Assembly: GCA_903857265.1 (NCBI GenBank)
Contig: CAIODZ010000011.1
Span: 1 to 64,000, forward strand
Length of the DNA stretch: 64,000 nucleotides
Direction: 5' to 3'
DNA from: an uncultured Phycisphaerales bacterium
GTDB lineage: Bacteria; Planctomycetota; Phycisphaerae; Sedimentisphaerales; Anaerobacaceae
Shown here: one piece after another, positions 43,032-51,699 of the stretch
How the letters are laid out: each line of letters starts with the position of its first letter
How positions within the stretch are numbered: position 1 is the first letter of the stretch
Translations under genes and position numbers: made by a program
Notes under the pieces: model-generated
What the model saw: only the letters and a program-made list of their open reading frames with translations
What the model was told of the DNA's origin: nothing
Database searches by the model: none

Positions 43032-44717
43032 TCACTGTTTAGCTCCCGGAACTGTCGGCTGATTGTTATTTTCCTGCAAAATTGTCTTCACCGCTTCCAG
43101 TCGTCGGCGGAATTCCTCTGCAAACTTGTTGTTCTTCTGCTCCATCGCTATTACAAGACCCCGCTGGTAATGTAACTTTGCCTCCTCAATCTTGCCCTGT
43201 TTAACAAGTGTATTCGCGAGAAAGTAATGCGCCAGCGCGAAATTCTCTTCGATTTCAAGCTCCATTTTAAATTGTTCGGAAGCGTTTTCCCATTCGCCTT
43301 TGTCTGCAAGTATCAATCCTTTGTTGTGATAGGCATTGGCATAAGCCCTCGGGTCCATTTTCTTTACCTCAGCAGCGAGTTCCAGCACCCGGTTAATATG
43401 GGACAGTGCTTCATCGAATTTCCCCTGACTGTAGAGCGAATGGCCTATTTGCCCGTGCGCCAGCCACGAATCCGGATTTTTCTTCAGCGTGTCAGCCCAT
43501 AGCGTATCCAAATTTTTATATGCCCCGCATTGCTGCCAGGTCAATGCCCCAAGCGTTATCAGCAAAACACTCACTGCTGGCACGATTATGAATTTGACGT
43601 TTTCACCTGACCTGCGATAAACCATTGCCGTGATTCCCGCGACAATAGCTATAGGCCCGATACTCGCCATATACTGGTAGTGGTCCGCGACAAACGTATA
43701 TACAAACGTGTAAAGGGAGAAAAAGCCGAGCATCGGGAACAGCATCGCAGGGAAAAACAGCATCGCCGTCACAGCCCCCCGCCCAAGTCGTTTCCGCCAT
43801 ATCCACGCACAAACCAGAACCAGTGCGCTCGCTGCAGGCCAGGCATACTGCCAAACGTCAGTTTCGTCGATATTCCAGCGGGGATAGCTAAACGTCAGAT
43901 TAACGGGCCAAACCAGTTTCCACAGGTAAAACCATAAGGCCCTGCCCGCAATAAGCGTTTTTTCCGTGCTACTTAAACCGAGATTAACTCCCATACCCTG
44001 GTGATGCTTTTCCCACCACATTACCAAAAGCCCTATACCGACCCCCATAGCGATATAAGGCACAATTTGCGCCAAGCGTCTGGGAGTTACAGGCGAATGT
44101 TTGAGCCATAATATCAAAAGTAACGCCGCGGGCAGGGTACAGGCCGTCGCTTTGCTGAATAACGCCAGTGCGCAGAATACCAAAGAGCCGGCGTATAATA
44201 AAACTGCTTTGCGGTCGGATTGATTATCGAAGACGAATTTGACCCAGCACAAAATCGATAAGAGCGAAAACAGCAGCATCAGGGTATTTTTCCGCTCGGT
44301 TATCCACGCCACCGATTCGACCTGCACGGGGTGCAGCGCGAAAATTGCCGATGCCAGCCACGCCCCCGGTATCGACAGCCGTCTCAAAATCACCCACAAC
44401 AGCAATGCGTTAATGCAGTGAATTGCCACGTTTACCGTGTGATAGCCCGCCGGATTCAGGCCCCAAAGCTGGTATTCCGCCCGGAGCAATGTATAGGTCA
44501 GCGGGAAATATTGCGAAGGGGAATCTGTTGAAAACCAAATACGATATAATCCGTCCGGGGCCGTCAAAAGCGGATTTTCAGTTACATATTTGTTGTCATC
44601 CCAGATAAACCCGGCTTTTATCGCCGGCATATATGCCGCCAAACAGCCCACGACTATAGCAATCGCACCGGCCAGTAAAACCAATCTTTTTCCTGTTTTA
44701 TCGGTTTCCCGTTTCAT
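43032..44717 (-). CDS. TMTC/PMT-like membrane glycosyltransferase with TPR tail, paralog 2
   Basis: The 561-residue tandem paralog has the same plan: GFIWDDNKYVTENPLL in the first loop, HPVQVESVAWITERKN, and TPR repeats after residue 420, followed by an extra Gln/Asn-rich C-terminal tail. Long stretches of DNA are identical to paralog 1 (126 bp at 43632-43757 and 41916-42041), so the two copies exchange sequence. Transcribed first of the pair, 27 bp upstream of paralog 1. Confidence 0.85.
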   Translation of the reverse strand: MKRETDKTGKRLVLLAGAIAIVVGCLAAYMPAIKAGFIWDDNKYVTENPLLTAPDGLYRIWFSTDSPSQYFPLTYTLLRAEYQLWGLNPAGYHTVNVAIHCINALLLWVILRRLSIPGAWLASAIFALHPVQVESVAWITERKNTLMLLFSLLSILCWVKFVFDNQSDRKAVLLYAGSLVFCALALFSKATACTLPAALLLILWLKHSPVTPRRLAQIVPYIAMGVGIGLLVMWWEKHHQGMGVNLGLSSTEKTLIAGRALWFYLWKLVWPVNLTFSYPRWNIDETDVWQYAWPAASALVLVCAWIWRKRLGRGAVTAMLFFPAMLFPMLGFFSLYTFVYTFVADHYQYMASIGPIAIVAGITAMVYRRSGENVKFIIVPAVSVLLITLGALTWQQCGAYKNLDTLWADTLKKNPDSWLAHGQIGHSLYSQGKFDEALSHINRVLELAAEVKKMDPRAYANAYHNKGLILADKGEWENASEQFKMELEIEENFALAHYFLANTLVKQGKIEEAKLHYQRGLVIAMEQKNNKFAEEFRRRLEAVKTILQENNNQPTVPGAKQ

Positions 44718-44860
44718 AATTGCATACTATATCAAACCCGACCGCCGCTGTTTAGCTCTATAAGTGGATTTTCGAATATCCTTTTTTTCCAAAAGCATCT
44801 TGACGGCTTCTACCTTAAAGTTTATTATTATTTTCATAAATGTCCCTGCAAAGGGGCATT

Positions 44861-44901
44861 GAGGGGTCTCGCTTAGGGTGTGGGCAGACCCCTCTTTTCT
44901 T
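44861..44901 (+). terminator. Hairpin in the gap between paralog 2 and hemL
   Basis: GAGGGGTCT (44861-44869) and AGACCCCTC (44886-44894) pair perfectly and are followed on the plus strand by TTTTCTT. Both flanking genes are on the minus strand, where no T-run follows, so it may act as a weaker stop for hemL or belong to an unseen plus-strand RNA. Confidence 0.5.
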
Positions 44902-44963
44902 GTAGTTTTGTCTGAGAATGTCTAAGTAGGTTGTCTACAAGTTAAAATCGACACAATCGCTAA

Positions 44964-46271
44964 TCAGTCAATTGCTTTAAACGCTACTTTTGCCGCCTCA
45001 ATCGTTTTTTCGATGTCTTTTTTCGAATGTGCTAAGGAGACAAACATCGCCTCGTATGCGCTCGGGGCGATATAAATTTCATTGCTTAACATTGACGCGA
45101 AAAACTTTTTGAACTGTCGGATATTAGTTGATTGAACATCCTCAAAATTACATACAGGCCTGTCGGTGAAAAAACAGCTCAGAATCGACCCGACCCGGTT
45201 GACAACGATAGGAATGCCCGCCACGCCGGCTGCGTCTTTCAATCCGTCAACCAGCATTGCCGCTTTTGCTTCGAGTTTGCCATAGCAATCACCTTTAACC
45301 AGTATGTCCAGCGTCGCGTTTGCGGCAGCCGTGGCAACCGGGTTGCCGCTTAGTGTTCCTGCCTGGTAAACAGGCCCCATTGGCGTAAGCATATCCATAA
45401 TCTGCGACTGTCCCCCAACAGCCGCCAATGGCAGTCCACCGCCTATTATCTTACCAAGACAAGTTATGTCCGCCTTTATGCCATAAAGCTCCTGTGCCCC
45501 GCCATAAGCCACGCGAAAGCCCGTTATCACCTCATCGAAAATCAAAACCGATTTTTCAGCATCGCACAAACCACGCAAAAGCTGCAAATAATCTTCCGCA
45601 GGCGGCACAACTCCCATATTCGCCGCTACCGGCTCAACAAGCACCGCTGCGATTCGACCCTGGTGAACTAAGAAACAATTTTTCACCGCCTCAATATCAT
45701 TATATGGTATGACGACTGTTAGATTTGCTATGGCAGGGGGGATACCCGCACTCGAAGGCACCGCGTGTTCAGCTGCTCCCGACCCAGCCGACACCAATAA
45801 TGAATCACTATGCCCGTGATAGCATCCCGCCATTTTGATTATCAAATCCTTGTGCGTGTATGCGCGGGCGAGGCGAATCGCGGTCATCACCGCCTCGGTC
45901 CCGCTGCTCACCAATCGCACCTTCTCAATCGACGCGAAGGCGTTATGTATTTTTTCCGCCAATTCCGTCTCCGCTAAGGTTGGCGCACCGTAACTTGTTC
46001 CTTTTCTTGCCGCTTTATTTATCGCCCTCACAACCGCCGGATGAGCGTGTCCCAATATCATCGGCCCCCACGACCCGACGTAGTCAATATAGGCATTCCC
46101 GTCGATATCGTAGATTTTTGCCCCTTTCGCCTTGGCTATGAACAATGGCTTTAAGCCCACGCCTCCGAATGCCCGCACCGGTGAGTTTACTCCCCCCGGA
46201 ATATACCGTCTTGCCTCCGCGAAGGCCTCCGCCGAGTTTGTGTTAACCTGAGGGCTTTTTATGTTCTTCAT
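44964..46271 (-). CDS. hemL: Glutamate-1-semialdehyde 2,1-aminomutase
   Basis: This 435-residue PLP enzyme makes 5-aminolevulinate for heme and corrinoid synthesis by the C5 route. The PLP lysine is K274 in CLGKIIGGGLPLAAVGG. FIPGGVNSPVRAFGGV-like N-terminus (RYIPGGVNSPVRAFGGVG), GSWGPMILGHAHP, SSGTEAVMTAIRLARAYT and FDEVITGFRVA are family blocks. The ATG at 46271 is preferred. Fits an organism that needs B12 for NrdJ. Confidence 0.95.
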   Translation of the reverse strand: MKNIKSPQVNTNSAEAFAEARRYIPGGVNSPVRAFGGVGLKPLFIAKAKGAKIYDIDGNAYIDYVGSWGPMILGHAHPAVVRAINKAARKGTSYGAPTLAETELAEKIHNAFASIEKVRLVSSGTEAVMTAIRLARAYTHKDLIIKMAGCYHGHSDSLLVSAGSGAAEHAVPSSAGIPPAIANLTVVIPYNDIEAVKNCFLVHQGRIAAVLVEPVAANMGVVPPAEDYLQLLRGLCDAEKSVLIFDEVITGFRVAYGGAQELYGIKADITCLGKIIGGGLPLAAVGGQSQIMDMLTPMGPVYQAGTLSGNPVATAAANATLDILVKGDCYGKLEAKAAMLVDGLKDAAGVAGIPIVVNRVGSILSCFFTDRPVCNFEDVQSTNIRQFKKFFASMLSNEIYIAPSAYEAMFVSLAHSKKDIEKTIEAAKVAFKAID

Positions 46272-46447
46272 ACCCGAAATCCTAATCCGCCAATAACCGG
46301 ACGTCAATCGTTAATCTGTCTTTGTCCCTGCGGTAAGTTTCTGAGAACCACTAAATAGGCAATTTCCTGATAACATCCAAATTTGTCAAACGGTACACTA
46401 ATACATAAGTGATGCTCATAAAAAACTTAGTATTTAGGAGATTTACA

Positions 46448-46570
46448 ATGTGTCAAGAATGTGGATGCTCACCGTGCAAGAAATGCGGCAAAGAGATTAT
46501 CGATGGCGTCTGTTCCGGTTGCAACAAGCCAGCCGATAAATGCACCTGTAATAAAAAATCCAAAGAGTAA
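46448..46570 (+). CDS. Cys-rich 40-residue microprotein
   Basis: AGGAG lies 9 nt before an ATG that opens a 40-codon frame. The product has nine Cys residues in CxxC-like arrangements (MCQECGCSPCKKCG, VCSGCNKPADKCTC) and a Lys-rich tail, a pattern suggesting zinc or other metal binding. Not recognised beyond that. The strong ribosome-binding site and Cys spacing support a real gene. It is convergent with the minus-strand HTH gene. Confidence 0.75.
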   Translation: MCQECGCSPCKKCGKEIIDGVCSGCNKPADKCTCNKKSKE

Positions 46571-46595
46571 TACCTTCCTCAATACTACAAGCAAT

Positions 46596-46621
46596 GCAGC
46601 TCTTCGTCGGAGGAGGGCTGC
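46596..46621. terminator. Imperfect hairpin after the Cys-rich microprotein
   Basis: GCAGCTCTTC and GGAGGGCTGC can pair with small bulges, followed by TTTGCTTT on the plus strand. It sits between two convergent genes. Confidence 0.35.
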
Positions 46622-46648
46622 TTTGCTTTGGTATAATTAAGACGAGTG

Positions 46649-47743
46649 TTACAGCAGGAACTGCTTCAGCACTTTTTCTTTCATCGGTATTATTTCTGTG
46701 TCCGTCGGGGTAACCGTTTCCTCCGCTTCTCCGGGCAAATGATTCACCTGGTATTTCACTAAGCAGATAAAAATTCCGATTTCCCTGCTGCCCGTTTCCC
46801 ATTGCGGCTCAACGAATTTTTCCTCCTGAAGGACTGTAGCCCTGGCGATTGCCTCGGTCGTAAGCCCTCCGAAGCCGAATATCGCCATACTCATCGTGTC
46901 TTTTTCGTTGTCGCGGACAATAATCACTACCCCGCCGTCCTGCTCGTGCAAATGCCACGGAAAGGCCACCCATTTGCCCCTTTCGTTGATGTAATGCAGC
47001 CCTGGCACAGAACATTCTTTGCTGCCTCCGGGCCTGATTTTGCCTCCAAAACAGCTCGGCACCATGTGGTCGCTTTCCCGATATACCGTAAACCACGGCA
47101 CCCGAAGTTGCTCAGCGGAAGCAAAGGGCGTACATTTGAATAAGTCGGCCACAAAATGCTCAAGCAGATAGTTAACCCGCTGGCTGCCGATTAATATCGA
47201 GGATGTGTTTTTGTCCGACAGCATCTTCTGGAAGATTTTTCCGCTTCTTTGTATGTCCTGCGCCAAAGGTTCCTGTCTGATATCGTAGCTTTGCAAAGGG
47301 TAATGGAATGGTATGTATTCAAAAAACAGTCCGGGCGTCGTGGCATTATCTTCCTGTGGTGTTGATAATTGCTGGGCGAAAAGTCCCAGCGCCGTCGTAT
47401 CACTCCGGCTGAGCCACTTCCAAAGAACCTCCGGTTCCCGCGGCTCGTGATATTCGCCTATAAAGCAATTGCATTTTTCTTTCTCTGCGAATTCCTGCCA
47501 TAATTTACCACGCCCTCGCCCGAAAAGCGCGGCTGGCAGCGACTTCGCGGGCACCTCTTTCTCTATTAACCATGAGCAAATCTTGCTTAAAGTGCCGGTT
47601 GATATGGTCCCGATTTCGTCGCTGAACATCTTCGAGATTGTCTGCCTGTGCAGCCCGAGGTCCTTGGCCATAACCTGCATAATGCCGCGTTTGTACAAAT
47701 TATGCTCCTGGAGCAGCTTTTTTAGACGCATTTTTATTATCAT
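46649..47743 (-). CDS. Helix-turn-helix protein with large unknown C-terminal domain
   Basis: The 364-residue protein has an N-terminal XRE-like helix-turn-helix (about residues 4-60: VMAKDLGLHRQTISKMFSDE, TGTLSKICSWLIE). The 300-residue remainder is not recognised; it contains KMLSDKNTSSILIGSQRVNY and aromatic-rich blocks such as PWFTVYRESDHMVPSCFGG. The ATG at 47743 has AAGGAG upstream. It is divergent from the dehydratase-like gene across a 417-bp gap that may hold its operator. Confidence 0.7.
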   Translation of the reverse strand: MIIKMRLKKLLQEHNLYKRGIMQVMAKDLGLHRQTISKMFSDEIGTISTGTLSKICSWLIEKEVPAKSLPAALFGRGRGKLWQEFAEKEKCNCFIGEYHEPREPEVLWKWLSRSDTTALGLFAQQLSTPQEDNATTPGLFFEYIPFHYPLQSYDIRQEPLAQDIQRSGKIFQKMLSDKNTSSILIGSQRVNYLLEHFVADLFKCTPFASAEQLRVPWFTVYRESDHMVPSCFGGKIRPGGSKECSVPGLHYINERGKWVAFPWHLHEQDGGVVIIVRDNEKDTMSMAIFGFGGLTTEAIARATVLQEEKFVEPQWETGSREIGIFICLVKYQVNHLPGEAEETVTPTDTEIIPMKEKVLKQFLL

Positions 47744-48160
47744 TGACGGTTCTCCTTGCTGATTTTTGACGGATTGACCGGCGAAATTACCCCATGGTGA
47801 TGTTCTAAGACAGAAAAGCGGATTATGTTGAAACCATTCGACATACAATCCCTGCTTATGTTGATTAAATTCGACTTTATACCTTATTGACAGCGTTGTA
47901 ATTCACGTCGGCGCTGTGTTTTATTCCCTTTCCTATTGCTTTTTAAGGCCATTTAGCCGATTATACTATTGTAATTTGTGCGGTCAACAGTTGCTGCAAA
48001 AATTATATATTAGGGTATTGTATATGTCGGTCAGAACAGCCTTGTTTATTAGTCAATTTAGTAAGTTGCCGGTCATCACTCCTGCTTCATTTCCTGTTTT
48101 TAATGCCTGTTCTGGTACGGGTTTTGACGCCTGTAACGGTTATTTGCCGTGGGGGATGTT
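47744..48160. promoter_or_regulatory. Divergent intergenic region between the HTH gene and the dehydratase-like gene
   Basis: A 417-bp AT-rich gap with no convincing gene. It contains TTGACAGCG at 47886 and a pair of short direct words but no pair of promoter boxes I would defend. It must hold the promoters of both flanking genes. Confidence 0.4.
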
Positions 48161-49318
48161 GTGCTAACCAAAAACGAAGAACAAGTCCTGATTAAATCGT
48201 ATCTTGATGCCAATGAACTGGAGAAGTTCAAGCTTTCTGATGAGGATTTTCGCTTCATTAAAGGGGCCGTGGTCCTGATTATCGGCATAGGCAACCGGAT
48301 AGGGCGCGAGTTGTTCGGGCTTATAAGGAATAAGGGTGTTGATAGTTTCGTCTTTGTTGACGCCAGTGAAAAGGCGATGTACGACGTTGTTGAGTCCCTC
48401 GAAGATAAGCCCCTCGAATCATCAAAAGTCCACTACGAAATCGGGGATATCGCCGACGAGAAGTGGATGCGTTCGATATTCGAAGTTTATAAGCCGACCG
48501 TGTGTTTCAGTTTCGCCGCAAGGACCTCTGTAAAACTTTCAGATATCTCTCCTGAAGCTTTCATAGTTACCAATATCCGGGGCAACTACAACATTCTCAA
48601 GGCCGCAGCCGATTGTCCGTCGATGCAGGTTTGTATTTTTATCTCTTCAGAAAAGGCCAATACCCCTTCAAGCGTTTACGACGTTACAAAATTCTGTCTC
48701 GACTTTCTCGTAAGACAAATGGCGTCGAATTTCCCGAGGATTCGTTTTGGGACCCTTCAATTAGTCAATATCTGCTCCACGGGCGGTTCATATTTCCTGC
48801 GTTCATTAATAGACGGCGTAAAAACAGGCAAACCAATTCGTATTCGCGTAATCGACGGCCAAATTCCTAAACGCAGGTTTTCCTGTCCGGCGACGGCCGC
48901 AAAACTGTTTTTGAGGTTCGCCGCCTTCTGCCGAGGCGGACACGCCTTTGGTATTTTACCCTCATCTGTTGCCCCCATTGATATTAAGTCGCTTGCGTCG
49001 CTTGTTTGTAAGGAGCTTGGCGTGGCGGATGTCGAGGGTTTTGCAAAAGAGCATATGAGTTTTGTTGACGGCAAAGGCGAAAAGGTCGAAGAAGTGCTGC
49101 CGGATGGGGCTTATTGCGTCCCGGGTATGCCTTTATATCTTACCCCGCCCGCCAAGGTCGAAGAAAAATGGCTTTGGGAGCAAATCAACAAACTTCTTAC
49201 CCTTAGTGCGGACATCAAACATCGGGATGAAGTAATGAGTATCATCCACTCTATCAGGGCTGCCGCGATCTGCGGGGCAGCCGCGATCAACGGGGCATCC
49301 TCCATATCGCGACAATAA
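48161..49318 (+). CDS. SDR-fold, CapD/FlaA1-like nucleotide-sugar dehydratase homolog, degenerate
   Basis: The 385-residue protein resembles the CapD/PseB family of UDP-GlcNAc 4,6-dehydratases in layout: Rossmann start VVLIIGIGNRIGRELFGLI, DIADEKWMRSIFEVYKPTVCF, FAARTSVKLSDISPEAFIVTNIRGNYNILKAA, and a YxxxK pair in VYDVTKFCLDFLV. The normal GGTGSIG loop is changed to GIGNRIG and the usual Lys after the Tyr region context is loose, so activity is uncertain. GTG 48161 with GGGGG upstream is chosen over GTG 48149. The C-terminus is Ala-rich. Confidence 0.65.
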   Translation: MLTKNEEQVLIKSYLDANELEKFKLSDEDFRFIKGAVVLIIGIGNRIGRELFGLIRNKGVDSFVFVDASEKAMYDVVESLEDKPLESSKVHYEIGDIADEKWMRSIFEVYKPTVCFSFAARTSVKLSDISPEAFIVTNIRGNYNILKAAADCPSMQVCIFISSEKANTPSSVYDVTKFCLDFLVRQMASNFPRIRFGTLQLVNICSTGGSYFLRSLIDGVKTGKPIRIRVIDGQIPKRRFSCPATAAKLFLRFAAFCRGGHAFGILPSSVAPIDIKSLASLVCKELGVADVEGFAKEHMSFVDGKGEKVEEVLPDGAYCVPGMPLYLTPPAKVEEKWLWEQINKLLTLSADIKHRDEVMSIIHSIRAAAICGAAAINGASSISRQ

Positions 49319-49399
49319 ATTGACGCATAGCGTCATCCCCGAGAAATTACTCCTTTGGTTTTACAACAGGTGACCCATTCTTGTCCAAAATCCGCAATC
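49318..49399. repeat. Dispersed GACGC-hairpin element, copy 2
   Basis: AATTGACGC-ATA-GCGTC, ATCCCCGAG, then AACAGGTGACCCATT and AATCCGCAATCC, the same block order as 4192-4290. It begins at the stop codon of the dehydratase-like gene. Confidence 0.6.
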
Positions 49400-49720
49400 C
49401 TAAAGTTTTCCTGGGTCGTCTGGCTTCGGTTCTTTGCCCTCATCTTGCGGCGGCTCATCCTCGTCTATCTTCCACTTGTCGCTCTCATCGATGTCGTTCA
49501 TTTCCCTATCGACGTATTTCATCATTTTTCGCTGCATCGGCTCCATCTCTTTTTGCCATCGCATCATACTCTGGTAGCTGACTAACAGCATATCAAGCCG
49601 AATAAGCTGCCACTTCGCGACGCACTCCGGCTCCTTGATATTCGAGAAGGGGTCGCATTTGAATACCCGCCTGCCGTCAGGCCCGATTTCGCATAATTCG
49701 CACTGTGTGCACTGAATCAT
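49400..49720 (-). CDS. Small Cys-containing conserved-type protein, function unknown
   Basis: The 106-residue protein has a Cys-rich N-terminus (CTQCELCEIG, RRVFKCDPFSN, PECVAKWQLIRLD) that could bind a metal, a Met-rich helical middle (MMRWQKEMEPMQRKMMKY) and an acidic Pro-rich tail. A GGAG lies upstream of the ATG at 49720, chosen over an ATG at 49747. I have the impression that it is a common hypothetical protein of planctomycetes, but the sequence alone does not give a function. Confidence 0.75.
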   Translation of the reverse strand: MIQCTQCELCEIGPDGRRVFKCDPFSNIKEPECVAKWQLIRLDMLLVSYQSMMRWQKEMEPMQRKMMKYVDREMNDIDESDKWKIDEDEPPQDEGKEPKPDDPGKL

Positions 49721-49871
49721 ATAAGTTTCTCCGTTTGCCAGGGGCAAAGATTATTCGCATAAACCAATTTGCACTTTGACATTTCATCGCTTTTCTTATA
49801 TTATCAAACGCCCGATATAATAAACAGGGTTATTTTTGATTGTATGTTTGTATTGACGGAGTAAGTATAGT

Positions 49872-49955
49872 ATGGCAAAACCAAGACGCAGGCGCAAAAT
49901 CGGAAGCAAAAAGCGCCACCAGAAGTGGAAAATTCGCCACAAGATAAGCTGGTAA
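49872..49955 (+). CDS. 27-residue very basic protein, possibly AURKAIP1/COX24-type ribosomal protein
   Basis: A GGAG 11 nt upstream precedes an ATG opening 27 codons rich in Arg/Lys (PRRRRKIGSKKRHQKWKIRH), ending KISW. The KKRHxKxKIRHK pattern and size are like the bS22/AURKAIP1-COX24 or THX-type tiny ribosomal proteins. It is too short to be certain. It precedes the RACo-like gene by 53 bp. Confidence 0.6.
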   Translation: MAKPRRRRKIGSKKRHQKWKIRHKISW

Positions 49956-50008
49956 GCTTATAACTATCCGCTTTAGGCAGTTAAACACACTTAGTAGCGG
50001 TCTAAAAA

Positions 50009-51607
50009 ATGAAGCATTTTACCGTTACCTTTCAGCCCGACGGCAGGCAGGTTTCCATTCACCCCGGCGCAACGCTGTTGGAAGCCGCGGGGTTGGCGGG
50101 TATCGTTCTCAATACTATTTGCGGTGAAAAGGGCACCTGCGGCAAATGTGCCGTCGTCCTTCAGCCGGCGGGCCAAACCGTCCTTGCCTGCCAATATCAC
50201 GTTACCGAAAATCTTACGGTTCTTGTCCCGCCCGATTCCCGTTTCGTCGAGCACAAAATCCTCACCGAGGGGGCCACTCGCAAAGACGCCGCCGAAGCCG
50301 ATATTTATAAGAAATACCTTTCTGCCGCCGGTAGTCGTCCGATACTTGGTCTGGCGGTTGATATCGGCACCACAACCGTCGTTGTAAAACTAATAGATAT
50401 GAAAACAGGCCGGCTCTTAGCGACCTGTGCCACCCTTAATCCGCAAACAAAATTCGGCGATGACGTAATCTCCAGAATCGGCCACGCCCGGACCGACGCA
50501 AAATTAAAAGAGCTGAACGAGTTGATTGTCGGCCGGCTAAACGACCTAATCGACGATTGCTGCCGGCAGGCCAATGCTCAAAGTAACGACATATATGAAA
50601 CCTGCGTCGTTGGCAATACCACGATGCATCACATCTTCCTTAGATTACCCGTAACTCAGCTTGGCGAGGCGCCATATAAGGCATTCTCGCTTGATGCCAG
50701 TGATTCCACTCCAGCCGACATCGGCCTTCGTATCAATCCGGCAGGCAATGTTCACACCGTTGCCAATATCGCCGGCTTTGTCGGAGCCGATACTACCGCT
50801 GTTGCTCTGGCGACATCCCTCGATTCCGCAGACCAAATGACCCTTGTAATCGATATAGGAACCAACGGCGAAGTTTTACTCGGCACAAAAGACAAGCTCC
50901 TTGCCGCAAGCTGTGCCGCGGGGCCTGCTTTTGAAGGCGCAAGAATCGCCTGTGGCTCAAGGGCTGCCGATGGCGCAATCGAGGCCGTCGTTCTCGACAA
51001 ACACAATATCGCCATCGATGTAATAGGGGGGGGGGAGCCCGTTTCGATTTGCGGTTCAGGCCTTATCGACGCTGTCTCTGTTATGCTTGATTCGGGCGTC
51101 ATTGATTTTACGGGCCGGTTTAAATCCAAAACATCCCTGCCCTCGTCCATCGCGAAACATATAACCGAAATTAAACACGCACATTCTCATCTCAAAGATG
51201 AAGGCCTCGTCTTTGTTCTCGCTTACAAAGGCCATACTCCCGCGGTCTATCTGACCCAGCAGGATATCCGCGAGGTACAGCTTGCCAAATCCGCAATCCG
51301 TGCAGGCATCCACATTCTTCAGCATCGCCTCAAGGTCGCCGACGCGGACATAAAAGCGATCTATCTCGCCGGGGCGTTCGGCAATTACATCCGTCGGCAA
51401 TCAGCCCTTCGCATAGGCCTGCTGCCGAATGTTCCTGTCGAGCGTATCCACTCCGTAGGCAACGCCGCCGCATCCGGGGCTCAATTGATTCTGGTCAGCT
51501 CCCGCTTCCGGGCGCTTGCAGCGGATATTGCCCGCCGAATTGAATATGTCGAAATTGCCAATGATCCCTTCTTCCAGTCCACCTTCGCCGACTCGATGCT
51601 TTTCTGA
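50009..51607 (+). CDS. RACo-like ASKHA protein with N-terminal 2Fe-2S domain
   Basis: The 532-residue protein has a plant-type ferredoxin domain (C38, C44, C47, C61 in ICGEKGTCGKCAVVL and ACQYH) and an ASKHA ATPase-like C-terminal part (GLAVDIGTTTVVVKLID, TLVIDIGTNGEVLLG, SICGSGLIDAVSVML, AGAFGNYIR). Its architecture matches the reductive activators of corrinoid proteins (RACo, RamA), which reduce inactive Co(II) corrinoids using ATP. A homopolymer of ten G (51026-51035) lies in the frame. Its corrinoid partner is not in the window. Confidence 0.88.
   Translation: MKHFTVTFQPDGRQVSIHPGATLLEAAGLAGIVLNTICGEKGTCGKCAVVLQPAGQTVLACQYHVTENLTVLVPPDSRFVEHKILTEGATRKDAAEADIYKKYLSAAGSRPILGLAVDIGTTTVVVKLIDMKTGRLLATCATLNPQTKFGDDVISRIGHARTDAKLKELNELIVGRLNDLIDDCCRQANAQSNDIYETCVVGNTTMHHIFLRLPVTQLGEAPYKAFSLDASDSTPADIGLRINPAGNVHTVANIAGFVGADTTAVALATSLDSADQMTLVIDIGTNGEVLLGTKDKLLAASCAAGPAFEGARIACGSRAADGAIEAVVLDKHNIAIDVIGGGEPVSICGSGLIDAVSVMLDSGVIDFTGRFKSKTSLPSSIAKHITEIKHAHSHLKDEGLVFVLAYKGHTPAVYLTQQDIREVQLAKSAIRAGIHILQHRLKVADADIKAIYLAGAFGNYIRRQSALRIGLLPNVPVERIHSVGNAAASGAQLILVSSRFRALAADIARRIEYVEIANDPFFQSTFADSMLF
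51026..51035 (+). repeat. G10 homopolymer inside the RACo-like gene
   Basis: Ten consecutive G encode part of VIGGGEPV. Long G runs slip during replication and are common phase-variation sites. A gain or loss of one base would end the protein about 350 residues in. Confidence 0.9.
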
Positions 51608-51699
51608 TTCTGCTCTTTTTGTTTTTCAAGAACACTTGCTAAGTGCTTGTCGTATAAGCAAAACATAAAATAAACCGTTGTTATGCGAAAGGAGTCGAA

